Origin: Candidatus Korarchaeum sp.
GTDB lineage: Archaea > Korarchaeota > Korarchaeia > Korarchaeales > Korarchaeaceae
Direction of reading: 5' to 3'
Assembly (NCBI GenBank): GCA_020833055.1
Contig: JAJHQZ010000010.1
Location: 1 to 35,218, forward strand
DNA length: 35,218 bases
In this document: positions 15,008 to 23,064 of the stretch, piece by piece
Layout of the letters: each line of letters opens with the position of its first letter
How positions within the stretch are numbered: position 1 is the first letter of the stretch
Program-made: the position numbers and the translations under genes
Notes under the pieces: generated by a model
Database searches by the model: none
Told to the model about the DNA's origin: nothing
Seen by the model: the letters and a program-made list of their open reading frames with translations, nothing else

Positions 15008-15035
15008 GAAGAGTTACAATAACTCTAAACTCTTC
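15008..15035 (-). terminator. Hairpin terminator after the ABC importer operon
   Basis: On the minus strand, AGAGTTA-TTG-TAACTCT (15010-15026) forms a perfect 7-bp stem. It is followed by a pyrimidine/T-rich run (TTCTTCTAATTTTTA), 24 bp past the last gene of the operon. An overlapping alternative dyad, GAAGAGTT/AACTCTTC, spans 15008-15035. The remaining gap up to 14818 shows no gene. Confidence 0.5.
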
Positions 15036-15049
15036 ACATTTCAGTGAAA

Positions 15050-16066
15050 TCAATGATAGAGATGACAAGCTACCCAATGCCCTAGCTCAGCCTCTACGAG
15101 CGGTGGCTCCTCCTTATCGCATGGATCAAACCTCCTGAAGCATCTAGGATGGAACCTGCAGCCCTTAGGTGGATTCACTGGGCTCGGGACATCCCCCTGG
15201 AGCACTATCCTCTTTCTCTTCACTGTGGGATCTGGGATCGGTTTAGCTGAGAACAATGCCTGAGTATAGGGATGCAGTGGCCTCTCAAATATCTCCTTAG
15301 AGTCCGCGACTTCGACTATTTTTCCTAAATACATCACACCAATTCTATCACTTACCACTTGAACGAGAGATAGATCGTGGCTTATGAAGAGGTAAGTTAA
15401 GTTGTACTTCCTCTGGAGTTCCTTGAACAAGTTTATGAGCCTAGCCCTGACAGATACATCCACGCTGGAAGTGGGCTCGTCCAGCACGATGAAATCCGGC
15501 TTTGTTATTATAGCGCGAGCTATCGCTATCCTCTGCCTCTGGCCTCCCGAGAACTCATGGGGGTAACGCCACATATGCTCTCTCCCTAGTCCAACTTCCT
15601 CCAAAGCTCTCAGGACGATCTCATAAGCTTCGTCTCCCTTCGCTATTCCTTGGACTATCAGAGGCTCAGCTACTATATCCTTGACCATCATCCTAGGGTT
15701 CAGGGCTGTCAATGGATTTTGGAAGACGATTTGCATCCTCCTCCTGTACTCCATGAGCTTCCTCCCGTTCATAAGGGCTAGATCGTACTCTCTCCTGAGC
15801 TTCTCATCGCCTGAGATTACTTTCCTTACGATGTCCTCAGGGACATCGAAGAATATATAGCCGGAGGTAGGTTTATGGAGCCTCAGTATAGTCTTCGCCA
15901 GAGTAGTCTTCCCGCAACCCGATTCCCCAACGAGCCCGAAGGTCTCCCCCTTGTTTATCCAGAGATCGACTCCATCGACCGCCTTAACCCATGCCACAGG
16001 CCTCTTCAAGACTCCACCTAGTACGGGAAAATGTTTCTTCAAGCCTACTGTCCTTACGAGACTCAT
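15050..16066 (-). CDS. Peptide/oligosaccharide ABC importer ATPase (DppF/OppF type)
   Basis: This is the second ATPase subunit of the importer. Visible motifs are Walker A GESGCGKTT, Q-loop VFQNPLTALNP, signature FSGGQRQR, Walker B FIVLDEPTSSVD and switch histidine FISHD. The C-terminus has the oligopeptide/dipeptide-type extension (HPYTQALFSAKP, CRFHPRC). That extension carries cysteines found to bind an Fe-S cluster in some members (CRFHPRCFRRFDPC). Its ATG overlaps the stop of the preceding ATPase gene (ATGA). It is the last gene of the five-gene operon. Archaeal members of this family import either peptides or oligosaccharides, so the substrate is not assigned. Confidence 0.92.
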   Translation of the reverse strand: MSLVRTVGLKKHFPVLGGVLKRPVAWVKAVDGVDLWINKGETFGLVGESGCGKTTLAKTILRLHKPTSGYIFFDVPEDIVRKVISGDEKLRREYDLALMNGRKLMEYRRRMQIVFQNPLTALNPRMMVKDIVAEPLIVQGIAKGDEAYEIVLRALEEVGLGREHMWRYPHEFSGGQRQRIAIARAIITKPDFIVLDEPTSSVDVSVRARLINLFKELQRKYNLTYLFISHDLSLVQVVSDRIGVMYLGKIVEVADSKEIFERPLHPYTQALFSAKPIPDPTVKRKRIVLQGDVPSPVNPPKGCRFHPRCFRRFDPCDKEEPPLVEAELGHWVACHLYH

Positions 16067-17175
16067 TCCTCTTCAACTCCCTCGGAATGATAGAGGAAGC
16101 AGGCTACCCACCTACCAGGTCTCACCTGAACTAGCTTGGGCTTCCTGGTGGAGCATATGCTCATAGCCCTCTCGCACCTGGGATGGAACCTGCAGCCCTT
16201 AGGTGGATCCACTAAATTCGGGATAGAACCGGGGATATCCTTTATGGGCCTCCCCGGCATTGGTATGGACTCGAGGAGCCCCTTAGTATAGGGATGCATT
16301 GGTTCCTTGAATATGGAGTAAACATCCCCTATCTCCACGATATTCCCAGCGTACATCACGGCAACCCTGTCTGAGATCTCAGCGATAACTCCCATATCAT
16401 GCGTTATATAGATGAGCGTAGTGCCGAACTTCTCCTTGAGATCCTTTATAAGCTCCAGTATCTGAGCTTCCACAGTCACATCGAGGTTAGTCGTCGGTTC
16501 GTCCGCTATGAGGACCTGGGGGTTGCAGGATAGGGCCATCGCTATAACTATCCTCTGCTGCATTCCCCCGCTCAACTCATGCGGGTACATTGAGTAGACT
16601 CTCTCGGGATCGGGTATCCCCATAAGGCTGAGGAGTCTGACTACTTCCTTCCTCGTCTCCTCTTTTATCGGGTTCCAGTAGAATCTCCTGAGTAATGGCA
16701 CCCTCTTTACGAACTTAACAAGCCAATCGTCCTCAGATCTGCTCAATATATTCCTGCTGAATCCCTTCGAAGATTCCAGGGCCCTTTTCTTCATCTCATC
16801 TAGCCTATGTATCAATATGGCCTCTGCGACTTGGTCCCCTACCTTATAGACAGGATTTAACGCTGCTGTCGGATCCTGGAATATTCTAGCGATCTCTGAT
16901 CCCCTGAGCTTCCTGATCTCATTTTCTGGCATCTCAGTGAGCACGTACTCCACTCCTTCCTTCCTATAGATAACCCTCCCCCTCGTGATCTTCCCCGGTG
17001 GGGGGACCATATTCATCAACGCATAAGTAGTGACCGACTTCCCGCTGCCCGTCTCACCAACGATGCCTAGAGTCTCGCCGCTCACGACATCTAGGTCTAC
17101 GCCATCTACAGCTTTAACTACGCCCTCATACGTGTAGAACCTGACATAAAGGTCTCTCGCCTCTATAACGTTCAT
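16063..17175 (-). CDS. Peptide/oligosaccharide ABC importer ATPase (DppD/OppD type)
   Basis: This is the first ATPase subunit. It has Walker A GETGSGKS, Q-loop IFQDPTAALNP, signature LSGGMQQR, Walker B VLIADEPTTNLD, ITHD and the C-terminal CRFHPRC extension. I chose the ATG at 17175 (MNVIEARDLYV) because GGAGGTGATCC, a near-perfect Shine-Dalgarno site, sits directly before it. The frame extends upstream into the permease gene, but that part is non-homologous. An insertion of about 60 residues rich in Lys, Arg and Ser lies between the Q-loop and the signature. The gene begins 4 bp after the permease stop. Confidence 0.92.
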   Translation of the reverse strand: MNVIEARDLYVRFYTYEGVVKAVDGVDLDVVSGETLGIVGETGSGKSVTTYALMNMVPPPGKITRGRVIYRKEGVEYVLTEMPENEIRKLRGSEIARIFQDPTAALNPVYKVGDQVAEAILIHRLDEMKKRALESSKGFSRNILSRSEDDWLVKFVKRVPLLRRFYWNPIKEETRKEVVRLLSLMGIPDPERVYSMYPHELSGGMQQRIVIAMALSCNPQVLIADEPTTNLDVTVEAQILELIKDLKEKFGTTLIYITHDMGVIAEISDRVAVMYAGNIVEIGDVYSIFKEPMHPYTKGLLESIPMPGRPIKDIPGSIPNLVDPPKGCRFHPRCERAMSICSTRKPKLVQVRPGRWVACFLYHSEGVEEE

Positions 17176-17179
17176 GGGA

Positions 17180-18109
17180 TCACCTCCTCCTGAGGGTCGG
17201 GTCCAATATGTCCCTGAAGGCATCTCCCAGGAGATTCCACCCTAGCACGAACATGAAGATGAATATCCCCGGATAGGTGTAAGTATACCAGTACGCGAAT
17301 GGATCTCCAGGAACGCCGAGGAGCCAGTTCCTTGAGAGGGCTATGAGCTGGCCCCAGTCTGCATAGCCCAAAGGAGCTCCTATACCGAGGAAGCTCAGGG
17401 CCGATGCCGTGAGCACCATGGACCCCATGTCGAGAGTAGCCACAATGAAAACAGGAAATATACTGTTCGGTAGTATGTGCTTGAATAATATCCTGGAGTG
17501 AGAGCAGCCCATCGCTCTAGCAGCTTCCACGTAATCCTCCACCTTGACTTGGAGCACTCCAGCCCTGACTAGCCTCGCGTACGTAGGCCAACCGACGAGC
17601 ATCAACGCTATTATGACGTTATCGAGGCTCTGGCCTAAGGCTATCACGAATGCCATCGCGAGTATGAGGCCGGGTATAGCGAAGATTATGTCGACTATCC
17701 TCATAAGTATATCGTCTAGGAGACCTCCGAAGTACCCGGCTAGAGCTCCCACGAGGATCCCTATTAGGAGGGAGCCGGATACCCCTAGGAAACCTACTCT
17801 GAACGCAGTTATCGTCCCCCAAACGCAACCATAGAAGAGATCATACTGACCTTCTGTGAGTCCGAAGGGATGCTCAGGACTCGGAGGGGAAGGGGTGGGG
17901 ACATAACCGAACCTCGGTATCTCGAAAGGGTCCCTGCCCGGTCTCGGAGGGGCTATATAAGGCGCTAGAACGGCCAGTAGTATGAAGAATAGTATTATTG
18001 ATGTGCCTATCAGGGAAAGAGGGCTCTCTCTTATCCTCTTGAGCATGAAGACTAGTTCTTTATACCAAAACCTCTCTCTTATCGGGACTCTCTTAATTGA
18101 GGAGCTCAT
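17180..18109 (-). CDS. ABC importer permease (DppC type)
   Basis: The 309-residue inner-membrane permease has an N-terminal hydrophobic anchor (SLIGTSIILFFILLAVLAPYI). A periplasmic-side loop of about 60 residues follows, then five further membrane segments of the BPD_transp_1 domain. The EAA coupling loop reads EAARAMGCSHSRILFKHILPN. The ATG overlaps the stop of the partner permease (ATGA), so translation is coupled. The length and loop position are typical of DppC/OppC. Confidence 0.93.
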   Translation of the reverse strand: MSSSIKRVPIRERFWYKELVFMLKRIRESPLSLIGTSIILFFILLAVLAPYIAPPRPGRDPFEIPRFGYVPTPSPPSPEHPFGLTEGQYDLFYGCVWGTITAFRVGFLGVSGSLLIGILVGALAGYFGGLLDDILMRIVDIIFAIPGLILAMAFVIALGQSLDNVIIALMLVGWPTYARLVRAGVLQVKVEDYVEAARAMGCSHSRILFKHILPNSIFPVFIVATLDMGSMVLTASALSFLGIGAPLGYADWGQLIALSRNWLLGVPGDPFAYWYTYTYPGIFIFMFVLGWNLLGDAFRDILDPTLRRR

Positions 18110-19137
18110 TGGAGCCTCACCCTCGGATCTATGTATGCGTAAAGCACATCGACTATCAAGTTAGCTATCACGAAGATCACTCCTGTGAATAGCGCGAATG
18201 CTAGGACTGAGGGTATATCCAGCTGCTCCGCGGCATGGGCGGCCCAGTAACCTATACCCTTGAGCTCAAATACAGTCTCAGTTATTACGAGGCCCGTCAT
18301 GAGACCAGCAGTCAGTATCCCGGCAAGTGTGACGACGGGTATGAGGGCATTCCTCGTCACATGCTTGTTTATTATGACGTCCTCATCGACCCCCTTCGAC
18401 CTAGCTGCTATCACATACTCCTTGTGAAGTTCCTCCAGCATGCTGGACCTCATCACTCTCATTATTATCGCGTTATCCACTATGACGAGGTTAAGCACGG
18501 GCAGGAAGAGGTGCCTCAGGGCATCGAAGAAGACGAAGAGATTACAGTTCAGCAGGGCATCTATCGTATATAGCCCAGTGTAAGTGACCCATCCCGGGGA
18601 CCTCACGATGGCTTGAGCCTCAGGGCTCAGCCTACCGGGTGGAAATATACCTAAAGCCCCGTAAAATACCGCTAGCAAGATTATAGCTGACCAAAATATC
18701 GGGAGGGACCAGCCAATTATTGCGAGCACTCTAGATATATGATCCGGGAGCTTGTCCCTATGAATAGCTGATATCTTCCCGAGTTTTATTCCGACTAGCA
18801 CGATGAATGGAGCTGCATATAGTGTGATCTCAAGCGAAACTGGCCATAATTCCGTGAATGCTCTCGCCACAGGTATGTTCAAGGATTTTGAGTAACCAAG
18901 GTTACCTTGGAGCACGTTTGAGAGCCAGGTGAAGTACTGTTCATGAGGAGGTCTGTTGAGCCCGTACTTCTCTATTATCTCATAGATCCTAGCTGCGCCC
19001 TTCGGGGAGGTTACGTAGAGCGCAGCTCTCTGTTCTGGGGTGAAAGCGAGCGATATAATGAATACGAGGATCGAGACCCCGAGGAGAGTAGGTATCATGA
19101 GGAGAAGCCTCCTGATTATGTAAGTGACTAACCTCAG
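18106..19137 (-). CDS. ABC importer permease (DppB type), apparent CTG start
   Basis: This permease has six membrane segments and the EAA loop AARSKGVDEDVIINKHVTRNALIP. The first ATG in frame (19098) would begin MIPTLLGVS and lose the start of the first helix. Upstream of it the frame reads a CTG followed by RLVTYIIRRLLL, the usual start of DppB proteins (MxxYIxRRLLL). A GGAGGTG site lies 6 bp before this CTG, and a TAG closes the frame 4 codons above it. No ATG, GTG or TTG exists in between. I therefore annotate a CTG start at 19137 (343 residues), with 19098 as the fallback. Confidence 0.88.
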   Translation of the reverse strand: MRLVTYIIRRLLLMIPTLLGVSILVFIISLAFTPEQRAALYVTSPKGAARIYEIIEKYGLNRPPHEQYFTWLSNVLQGNLGYSKSLNIPVARAFTELWPVSLEITLYAAPFIVLVGIKLGKISAIHRDKLPDHISRVLAIIGWSLPIFWSAIILLAVFYGALGIFPPGRLSPEAQAIVRSPGWVTYTGLYTIDALLNCNLFVFFDALRHLFLPVLNLVIVDNAIIMRVMRSSMLEELHKEYVIAARSKGVDEDVIINKHVTRNALIPVVTLAGILTAGLMTGLVITETVFELKGIGYWAAHAAEQLDIPSVLAFALFTGVIFVIANLIVDVLYAYIDPRVRLQ

Positions 19138-19186
19138 AGTACCACCTCCCTAAAAAGACACTGTAAAAAAATATAAAGGGGAGTAC

Positions 19187-21028
19187 TCAGCCCTTCCATA
19201 ACGGGTATGCGTAGATTCCTGGGTAGATCGGGTTGTAGTACCAGCCATGCACCCAATCTCTCTCATAGTGTCTTCCTAAGGGCTGATCCACTATCACGCT
19301 AGGTACGTCCTCATAGTATATACGCGTGAGCTCCCTGCATATATCCTCCCTCTTCTTGGGATCTATAGTCGTTATCAATTCTTCGACTAGCTTGTCTACT
19401 CTCTCGTTCTTGTACTTCTGCCAAGCCGCGAAGGTCCCTGAGGAGTGCATGTATGGGAAGACGAAGTTATAGGGATCTGGATAGTCAGCGAGCCACCCTA
19501 TTATGAAGACAGGTAACTCTCCCCTGACCATTGCCTTCAAATATTCGGGCCACTCTACTGCCCTAACTTCTATCTTGAACTTCGGGTTTATGCTCTCCAC
19601 CTTATCCTTTATCATCTCAGCTAGTGTCTTCCTCTGAACGTTCCCAGTATTGTAAAGGATCGTGAGCTTGAACCCCTTCTCCCAAAGCTGTCCGTTCCAT
19701 GCTTTCTTGAAGTATTCCTCCGCTTTCTTCAGGTCGAAGGTGTACATAGGCATGTCCTTGAAATAGCCAGGTAGCCCCTGCGGTATCGGACCTGGAGTCC
19801 TTATGGCCTCGCCGAACCAAGCCTCCTCTATGTACCTATCATAGTCTATGGAATGGACGAAAGCGAGCCTCACATTCTTATCCTGGAAGAAGTTGGGCGG
19901 TATGCCCTCACCGTCGAGCTTCCCGCTGCCTATGTATGGGGAAGTCGGGGATATGTTGAAGTTGAAGAACAGGGCATCATTTGCTACAGTAGGTAGATCC
20001 TTGATTATCCTTATCCCAGGCTCTCCCTCAACCTCCTTCATATTCTGCCTAGGTACATAAGCGATATCAACATCACCCCTGAGGAACATTAGCTTCCTAG
20101 TGGACCACTCATCTACCTTCATTATTATGAACTCTGAGAAGTTGGCGGGACCGCGCCAGTACTGGTCGAACCTCTTCAGCACTACCTGCTTCCCATGCTC
20201 CCACCTATCCAGCATGAAGGGACCTGAGCCGCAGTCCGCCTCCTGGAGAGGCGGGTTCTCTGGGTTGTTATACTTAGTCCAGTTCTTCTCAGTGCCGTCC
20301 CAATCTCCATGAGCTATCGCACACTGCTTATCGACTATACTGCTCCAAGTCTGAGATAGTATCTGGAAGAGCGTGGTGATTGGATATGGCTTCTTCAGAT
20401 GCAATACAACGCTATCTCCCTGGACTTCCACAGCCTTATCTATATCCTCAAAACTCACAATTATGTTCCCTTTCTCATCCCTCGTCGACTGAACGCCCAG
20501 GAGCGGGTCTAAGAGCATCCATGAGGGCCCTCCATCCCTGTCCATCACTAGGACCCTCTCGAGCGAGTACTCGACATCCTCAGGAGTAAGCTCCCTTCCC
20601 GAGTGGAATTTGATACCCTTCCTTATCGGGAATATTATCGTAGTGCCATTGTCCTTGATGAGACCGTTCTCAAACGATGGTACCTGCGTCGCGATCATGG
20701 GGACGAACTTATCCACGCTCTCCCTATCGAAGAATATGAGGGTCTCGTACATATTGAAGATGACTTCCCCACTCGCTGTGTCGTAGGCCCAGGCGGGGTC
20801 GAGGGTCTCCGGTTCCCCTATAGTCGCTTCTATGAGCTTATCGGGATTCTTGATAGCTGGCGTCACTGTTGTAGTATTTGTCGGAGTTGGCGTCGGAGTT
20901 GTTGGTGTTGTCACTGTCGGAGTTGGTGTAGGAGTCTTGGTCGGCGGCAACGTTACGTAATAGAGAGCTGCTGCAATTAGAATTACTACTATCACTCCTA
21001 GTATCACTAATAGGGATCTCCTACTCAT
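19187..21028 (-). CDS. Extracellular solute-binding protein, family 5, membrane-anchored
   Basis: This is the substrate-binding subunit of the importer, about 613 residues. An N-terminal membrane anchor or signal (SRRSLLVILGVIVVILIAAALYYV) is followed by a Thr/Pro-rich, probably glycosylated linker of about 30 residues. The SBP_bac_5 domain then begins at IEATIGEPETLDPAWAYD. There is no lipobox cysteine, so retention is by the uncleaved or pilin-like N-terminal helix, as in other archaeal binding proteins. I chose the ATG at 21028 with GGTGATT in front; a GTG three codons upstream is possible. It is first in the operon, and a TATA-like ACTTATATC lies on the minus strand near 21075-21083. Confidence 0.92.
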   Translation of the reverse strand: MSRRSLLVILGVIVVILIAAALYYVTLPPTKTPTPTPTVTTPTTPTPTPTNTTTVTPAIKNPDKLIEATIGEPETLDPAWAYDTASGEVIFNMYETLIFFDRESVDKFVPMIATQVPSFENGLIKDNGTTIIFPIRKGIKFHSGRELTPEDVEYSLERVLVMDRDGGPSWMLLDPLLGVQSTRDEKGNIIVSFEDIDKAVEVQGDSVVLHLKKPYPITTLFQILSQTWSSIVDKQCAIAHGDWDGTEKNWTKYNNPENPPLQEADCGSGPFMLDRWEHGKQVVLKRFDQYWRGPANFSEFIIMKVDEWSTRKLMFLRGDVDIAYVPRQNMKEVEGEPGIRIIKDLPTVANDALFFNFNISPTSPYIGSGKLDGEGIPPNFFQDKNVRLAFVHSIDYDRYIEEAWFGEAIRTPGPIPQGLPGYFKDMPMYTFDLKKAEEYFKKAWNGQLWEKGFKLTILYNTGNVQRKTLAEMIKDKVESINPKFKIEVRAVEWPEYLKAMVRGELPVFIIGWLADYPDPYNFVFPYMHSSGTFAAWQKYKNERVDKLVEELITTIDPKKREDICRELTRIYYEDVPSVIVDQPLGRHYERDWVHGWYYNPIYPGIYAYPLWKG

Positions 21029-21037
21029 GAGAATCAC

Positions 21038-21280
21038 CTATCAGGATTTGGTAGTATAATAACTATCCTTAAAAGATATAAGTATTTCGGTTCTTGTAGT
21101 ACTTCCTCTGTGTCTCTTCATCCAAGGGGCATAGAAGAATGATAATGAGGTCACATTAATCCGGGGACAAATTAGTGTATATTAAAATCTTTCGGCGGTA
21201 ACCATTATTTCATAAAAATTTCTCAAGAAATTATCTTATATGTTAATCGAAGCCCTCGTCCTATATGCTAGGGATAGGAG
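21038..21280. other. Gene-free stretch with one palindrome
   Basis: This AT-rich region between the importer promoter and the dispersed element shows no convincing gene. It contains the importer TATA box (minus, about 21075-21083). It also holds a perfect 16-bp dyad AATTTCT-CA-AGAAATT at 21217-21232 that could be a regulator site. Confidence 0.4.
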
Positions 21281-21512
21281 CCGTTGTCGGGTAGTTAACA
21301 TTTACTACCCGTTCCATCTCGGATAGCACTGTTGCTATCCTCGATGGCTTTTCAGGGGCAACAGTTCCTCTCATCCTGTGCATGCCCATTCGGTGCTACT
21401 TACCACCACATACCGGGCGCGGAGAATTAAGGATCTTCTATTTATAAACATTGCGAGTATGACACATAAGAGTCATAATAGTTAACTTTTTGGGAACTGC
21501 TGACGAACCCTC
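21281..21512 (-). ncRNA. Complete copy of a dispersed structured element, putative leftward RNA
   Basis: This non-coding unit of ~232 bp is repeated in the window. On the plus strand its left half has CGGGTAGT-N8-ACTACCCG (21289-21312). Then comes CCATC-tc-GGATAGCA-N4-TGCTATCC-tc-GATGG, an extended hairpin that is preserved in the 35-kb copy despite an extra three-base insertion in its internal loop. Longer pairings (GGGCA/TGCCC, CGGT/ACCG) follow. The right half matches the CRISPR leader at 13189-13303. It carries a minus-strand TATA box (TGTTTATAAATAGAAG, 21435-21450) and a TATGAC-N8-GTCATA dyad. Transcription would begin near 21417, run left through the hairpins and end at the CGGGTAGT stem. 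I find no reading frame in it. The RNA is inferred from promoter plus structure. Confidence 0.55.
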
Positions 21513-21554
21513 GCTCACTATCTTTTTTATTATCACGCGGCATGATCCCCTAGT

Positions 21555-22091
21555 ATGAGGGCATACATAGGGAGGTCCCTAGGCACATTCCTTGAATTGA
21601 TGATCTTCAGCGCTAACAAGTTACTCTGGCTCAGTAGCCCGAGCTTATCCCCGAAGTACGCTCAGAAGCTCGTAGATCTCGCTAAGAAGGGAGTAGATAT
21701 TAAGGTTATAACTAGCGCTTACAAGAATGAGGAGGCCGTCAATATAATAAAGAACTCATTGAAACCCGAGAGGAACGCTAGAGGGGAGATAAGGAGTGAT
21801 TGGATTATTCCTACTCTGGACTACCTAATCCTCAAGAAGGACTCATCCATCCAGAAGGTGAAGATGTACATAATCGATGGGAAGCAAGCGATAATAGGGT
21901 CTCTGAGCCTGACTGAGGTAGAGCTCTACAACAGCATAGAGCATATAGTTATCTTAGATGACCCGAGGGATGTGGAGAAAGTGATGGATGACTTCATATC
22001 TCTGTGGAGGCTTTACGTAGGGCTCGGGGATGATTTCATGGAGTGCACAAGGTCCTTCCCGAGTAAGTTCTTCGTATCTAGGATAACTTAA
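21555..22091 (+). CDS. PLD-like domain protein with degenerate active site
   Basis: The 178-residue protein matches one half of the phospholipase D-like fold: LLWLSSPSLSPKYAQKLVDLAKKGVDIKVITS, then VKMYIIDGKQAIIGSLSLTEVELYNSIEHIVIL. The catalytic HxK(x)4D motif is replaced by KMYIIDGKQ, so nuclease or phosphatidyl-transfer activity is doubtful. It could bind nucleic acid or serve as a regulatory module. A TTTTTTATTATC stretch about 27 bp before the ATG suggests a leaderless mRNA. The dispersed element ends only about 40 bp upstream. The 3' end overlaps the convergent MetE-like gene by 14 bp. Confidence 0.65.
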   Translation: MRAYIGRSLGTFLELMIFSANKLLWLSSPSLSPKYAQKLVDLAKKGVDIKVITSAYKNEEAVNIIKNSLKPERNARGEIRSDWIIPTLDYLILKKDSSIQKVKMYIIDGKQAIIGSLSLTEVELYNSIEHIVILDDPRDVEKVMDDFISLWRLYVGLGDDFMECTRSFPSKFFVSRIT

Positions 22092-22998
22092 GCAATGATG
22101 AGGAGACCTCAGCTACCAGCTTGAGTTTCCTCAGGGAGATATCATAGGAGTTCTTCAATCCTCTGAGGCCTCCGAAACCGCAATCAGCACTCACTAAGTC
22201 CACTCTAGGCCCGAATCTCTCCAAGATCTCCCTCAGCAGCGAGCTGACCTCTTCCAAAGACTCCACCTCCGGGTTCCTAGCGCTCACAACACCTGGTGAA
22301 ATTATCTTATCGTATTCCTCGAGCTTCTCCCTGCTGAAGGACTTCATGTTCTCCCTAGTATCGTGAAATTCGTGACTCAAGTACTTCACTGGTACTCTCA
22401 TCAATATATCGGATAATAGAGGGGATATCCTCCCGCAGACGTGCATTCCAGTATCTGATTCCGCTCCGCTGAATACCTCCTCATAGATCTCGACGATCTC
22501 CCTCTCGGAGTAGCCAAATATCTTCCTACCGACTATGAGGCCCAGCGCTGGTTCATCTACGAAGACGTAGCCTATCCCCTTACGTGAGGCCCAATCGACT
22601 AACTTCCTCACATAAGGGACGAAGAACGAGAAGACAGCATCCTTATTAGTTATCATAGAGTCCATGAGGCCCTCTCCAATCACTTTGCTCGCTAAAGTGA
22701 GGGGCCCGGTCACTGGGAGCCTCAGGCCCCTGGGATCGGCTTTAGATCTCTCCAAGAATGATTCTACTTCACTCATATCTATTATAGGCTCATCTAGGCT
22801 CAGAGCCTCATATCTGTCCTCCTTAACTTTCCTCAACTTCCCGCTGGATGCCAGAGGATCTAGGTAAATCTCCGTGAAGCTCTTGAGCTGAGGAATAGGG
22901 GGAACCGATATCCCTGAGCTGACAGTATCGAGATAAGCCCTCAGCATATTATCCTGCGAGTGCTCTAGGGGATAGCTCCCGACGTGAGAGGATCTCAT
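22078..22998 (-). CDS. Core MetE-like cobalamin-independent methyltransferase
   Basis: The 306-residue protein corresponds to the C-terminal catalytic barrel of MetE. Archaeal core MetE proteins of this length methylate homocysteine, often from a methyl-corrinoid rather than methyltetrahydrofolate. The zinc ligands are visible as His186, Cys188 (GMHVCG) and Cys273 (SADCGFGG). A glutamate in SHEFHD near residue 214 may supply the fourth position. VFVDEPALG is another conserved motif. The ATG follows GAGGTGAGG at close spacing. It is divergent from aroE across a 66-bp promoter region. Whether the donor is a corrinoid protein cannot be told from the sequence. Confidence 0.82.
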   Translation of the reverse strand: MRSSHVGSYPLEHSQDNMLRAYLDTVSSGISVPPIPQLKSFTEIYLDPLASSGKLRKVKEDRYEALSLDEPIIDMSEVESFLERSKADPRGLRLPVTGPLTLASKVIGEGLMDSMITNKDAVFSFFVPYVRKLVDWASRKGIGYVFVDEPALGLIVGRKIFGYSEREIVEIYEEVFSGAESDTGMHVCGRISPLLSDILMRVPVKYLSHEFHDTRENMKSFSREKLEEYDKIISPGVVSARNPEVESLEEVSSLLREILERFGPRVDLVSADCGFGGLRGLKNSYDISLRKLKLVAEVSSSLLKLS

Positions 22999-23030
22999 AA
23001 CCTCACCTCAGCTTACCGTATCTATCGCAC

Positions 23031-23043
23031 TAAAAGCTTAAGT
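23031..23043. promoter_or_regulatory. Shared TATA-like element between metE-like gene and aroE
   Basis: TAAAAGCTTAAGT is nearly symmetrical and lies 22-34 bp before the aroE GTG and about 33-45 bp before the MetE-like ATG. It can therefore serve as TATA box in both directions. No ribosome site precedes the aroE start, whereas the MetE-like gene has one. Confidence 0.4.
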
Positions 23044-23064
23044 CGAGTCCCGTTTGAAATACGA

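Noticed and set aside
14818-15049. A small gene between the RACo-like gene and the ABC operon
   Set aside because: Only the RACo promoter and the operon terminator are visible. No frame with a start signal and coding-like composition was found.
21281-21400. Degenerate CRISPR repeats in the left half of the element
   Set aside because: No match to the 25-bp repeat or to ATTGAAAG is present in the left half. The homology to the CRISPR locus is confined to the leader part.
21281-21512. tRNA, SRP RNA or C/D box RNA inside the dispersed element
   Set aside because: There is no cloverleaf and no CCA-proximal or T-loop consensus. The weak GATGAG and CTGA words are not placed as C and D boxes. The structure is different in kind.
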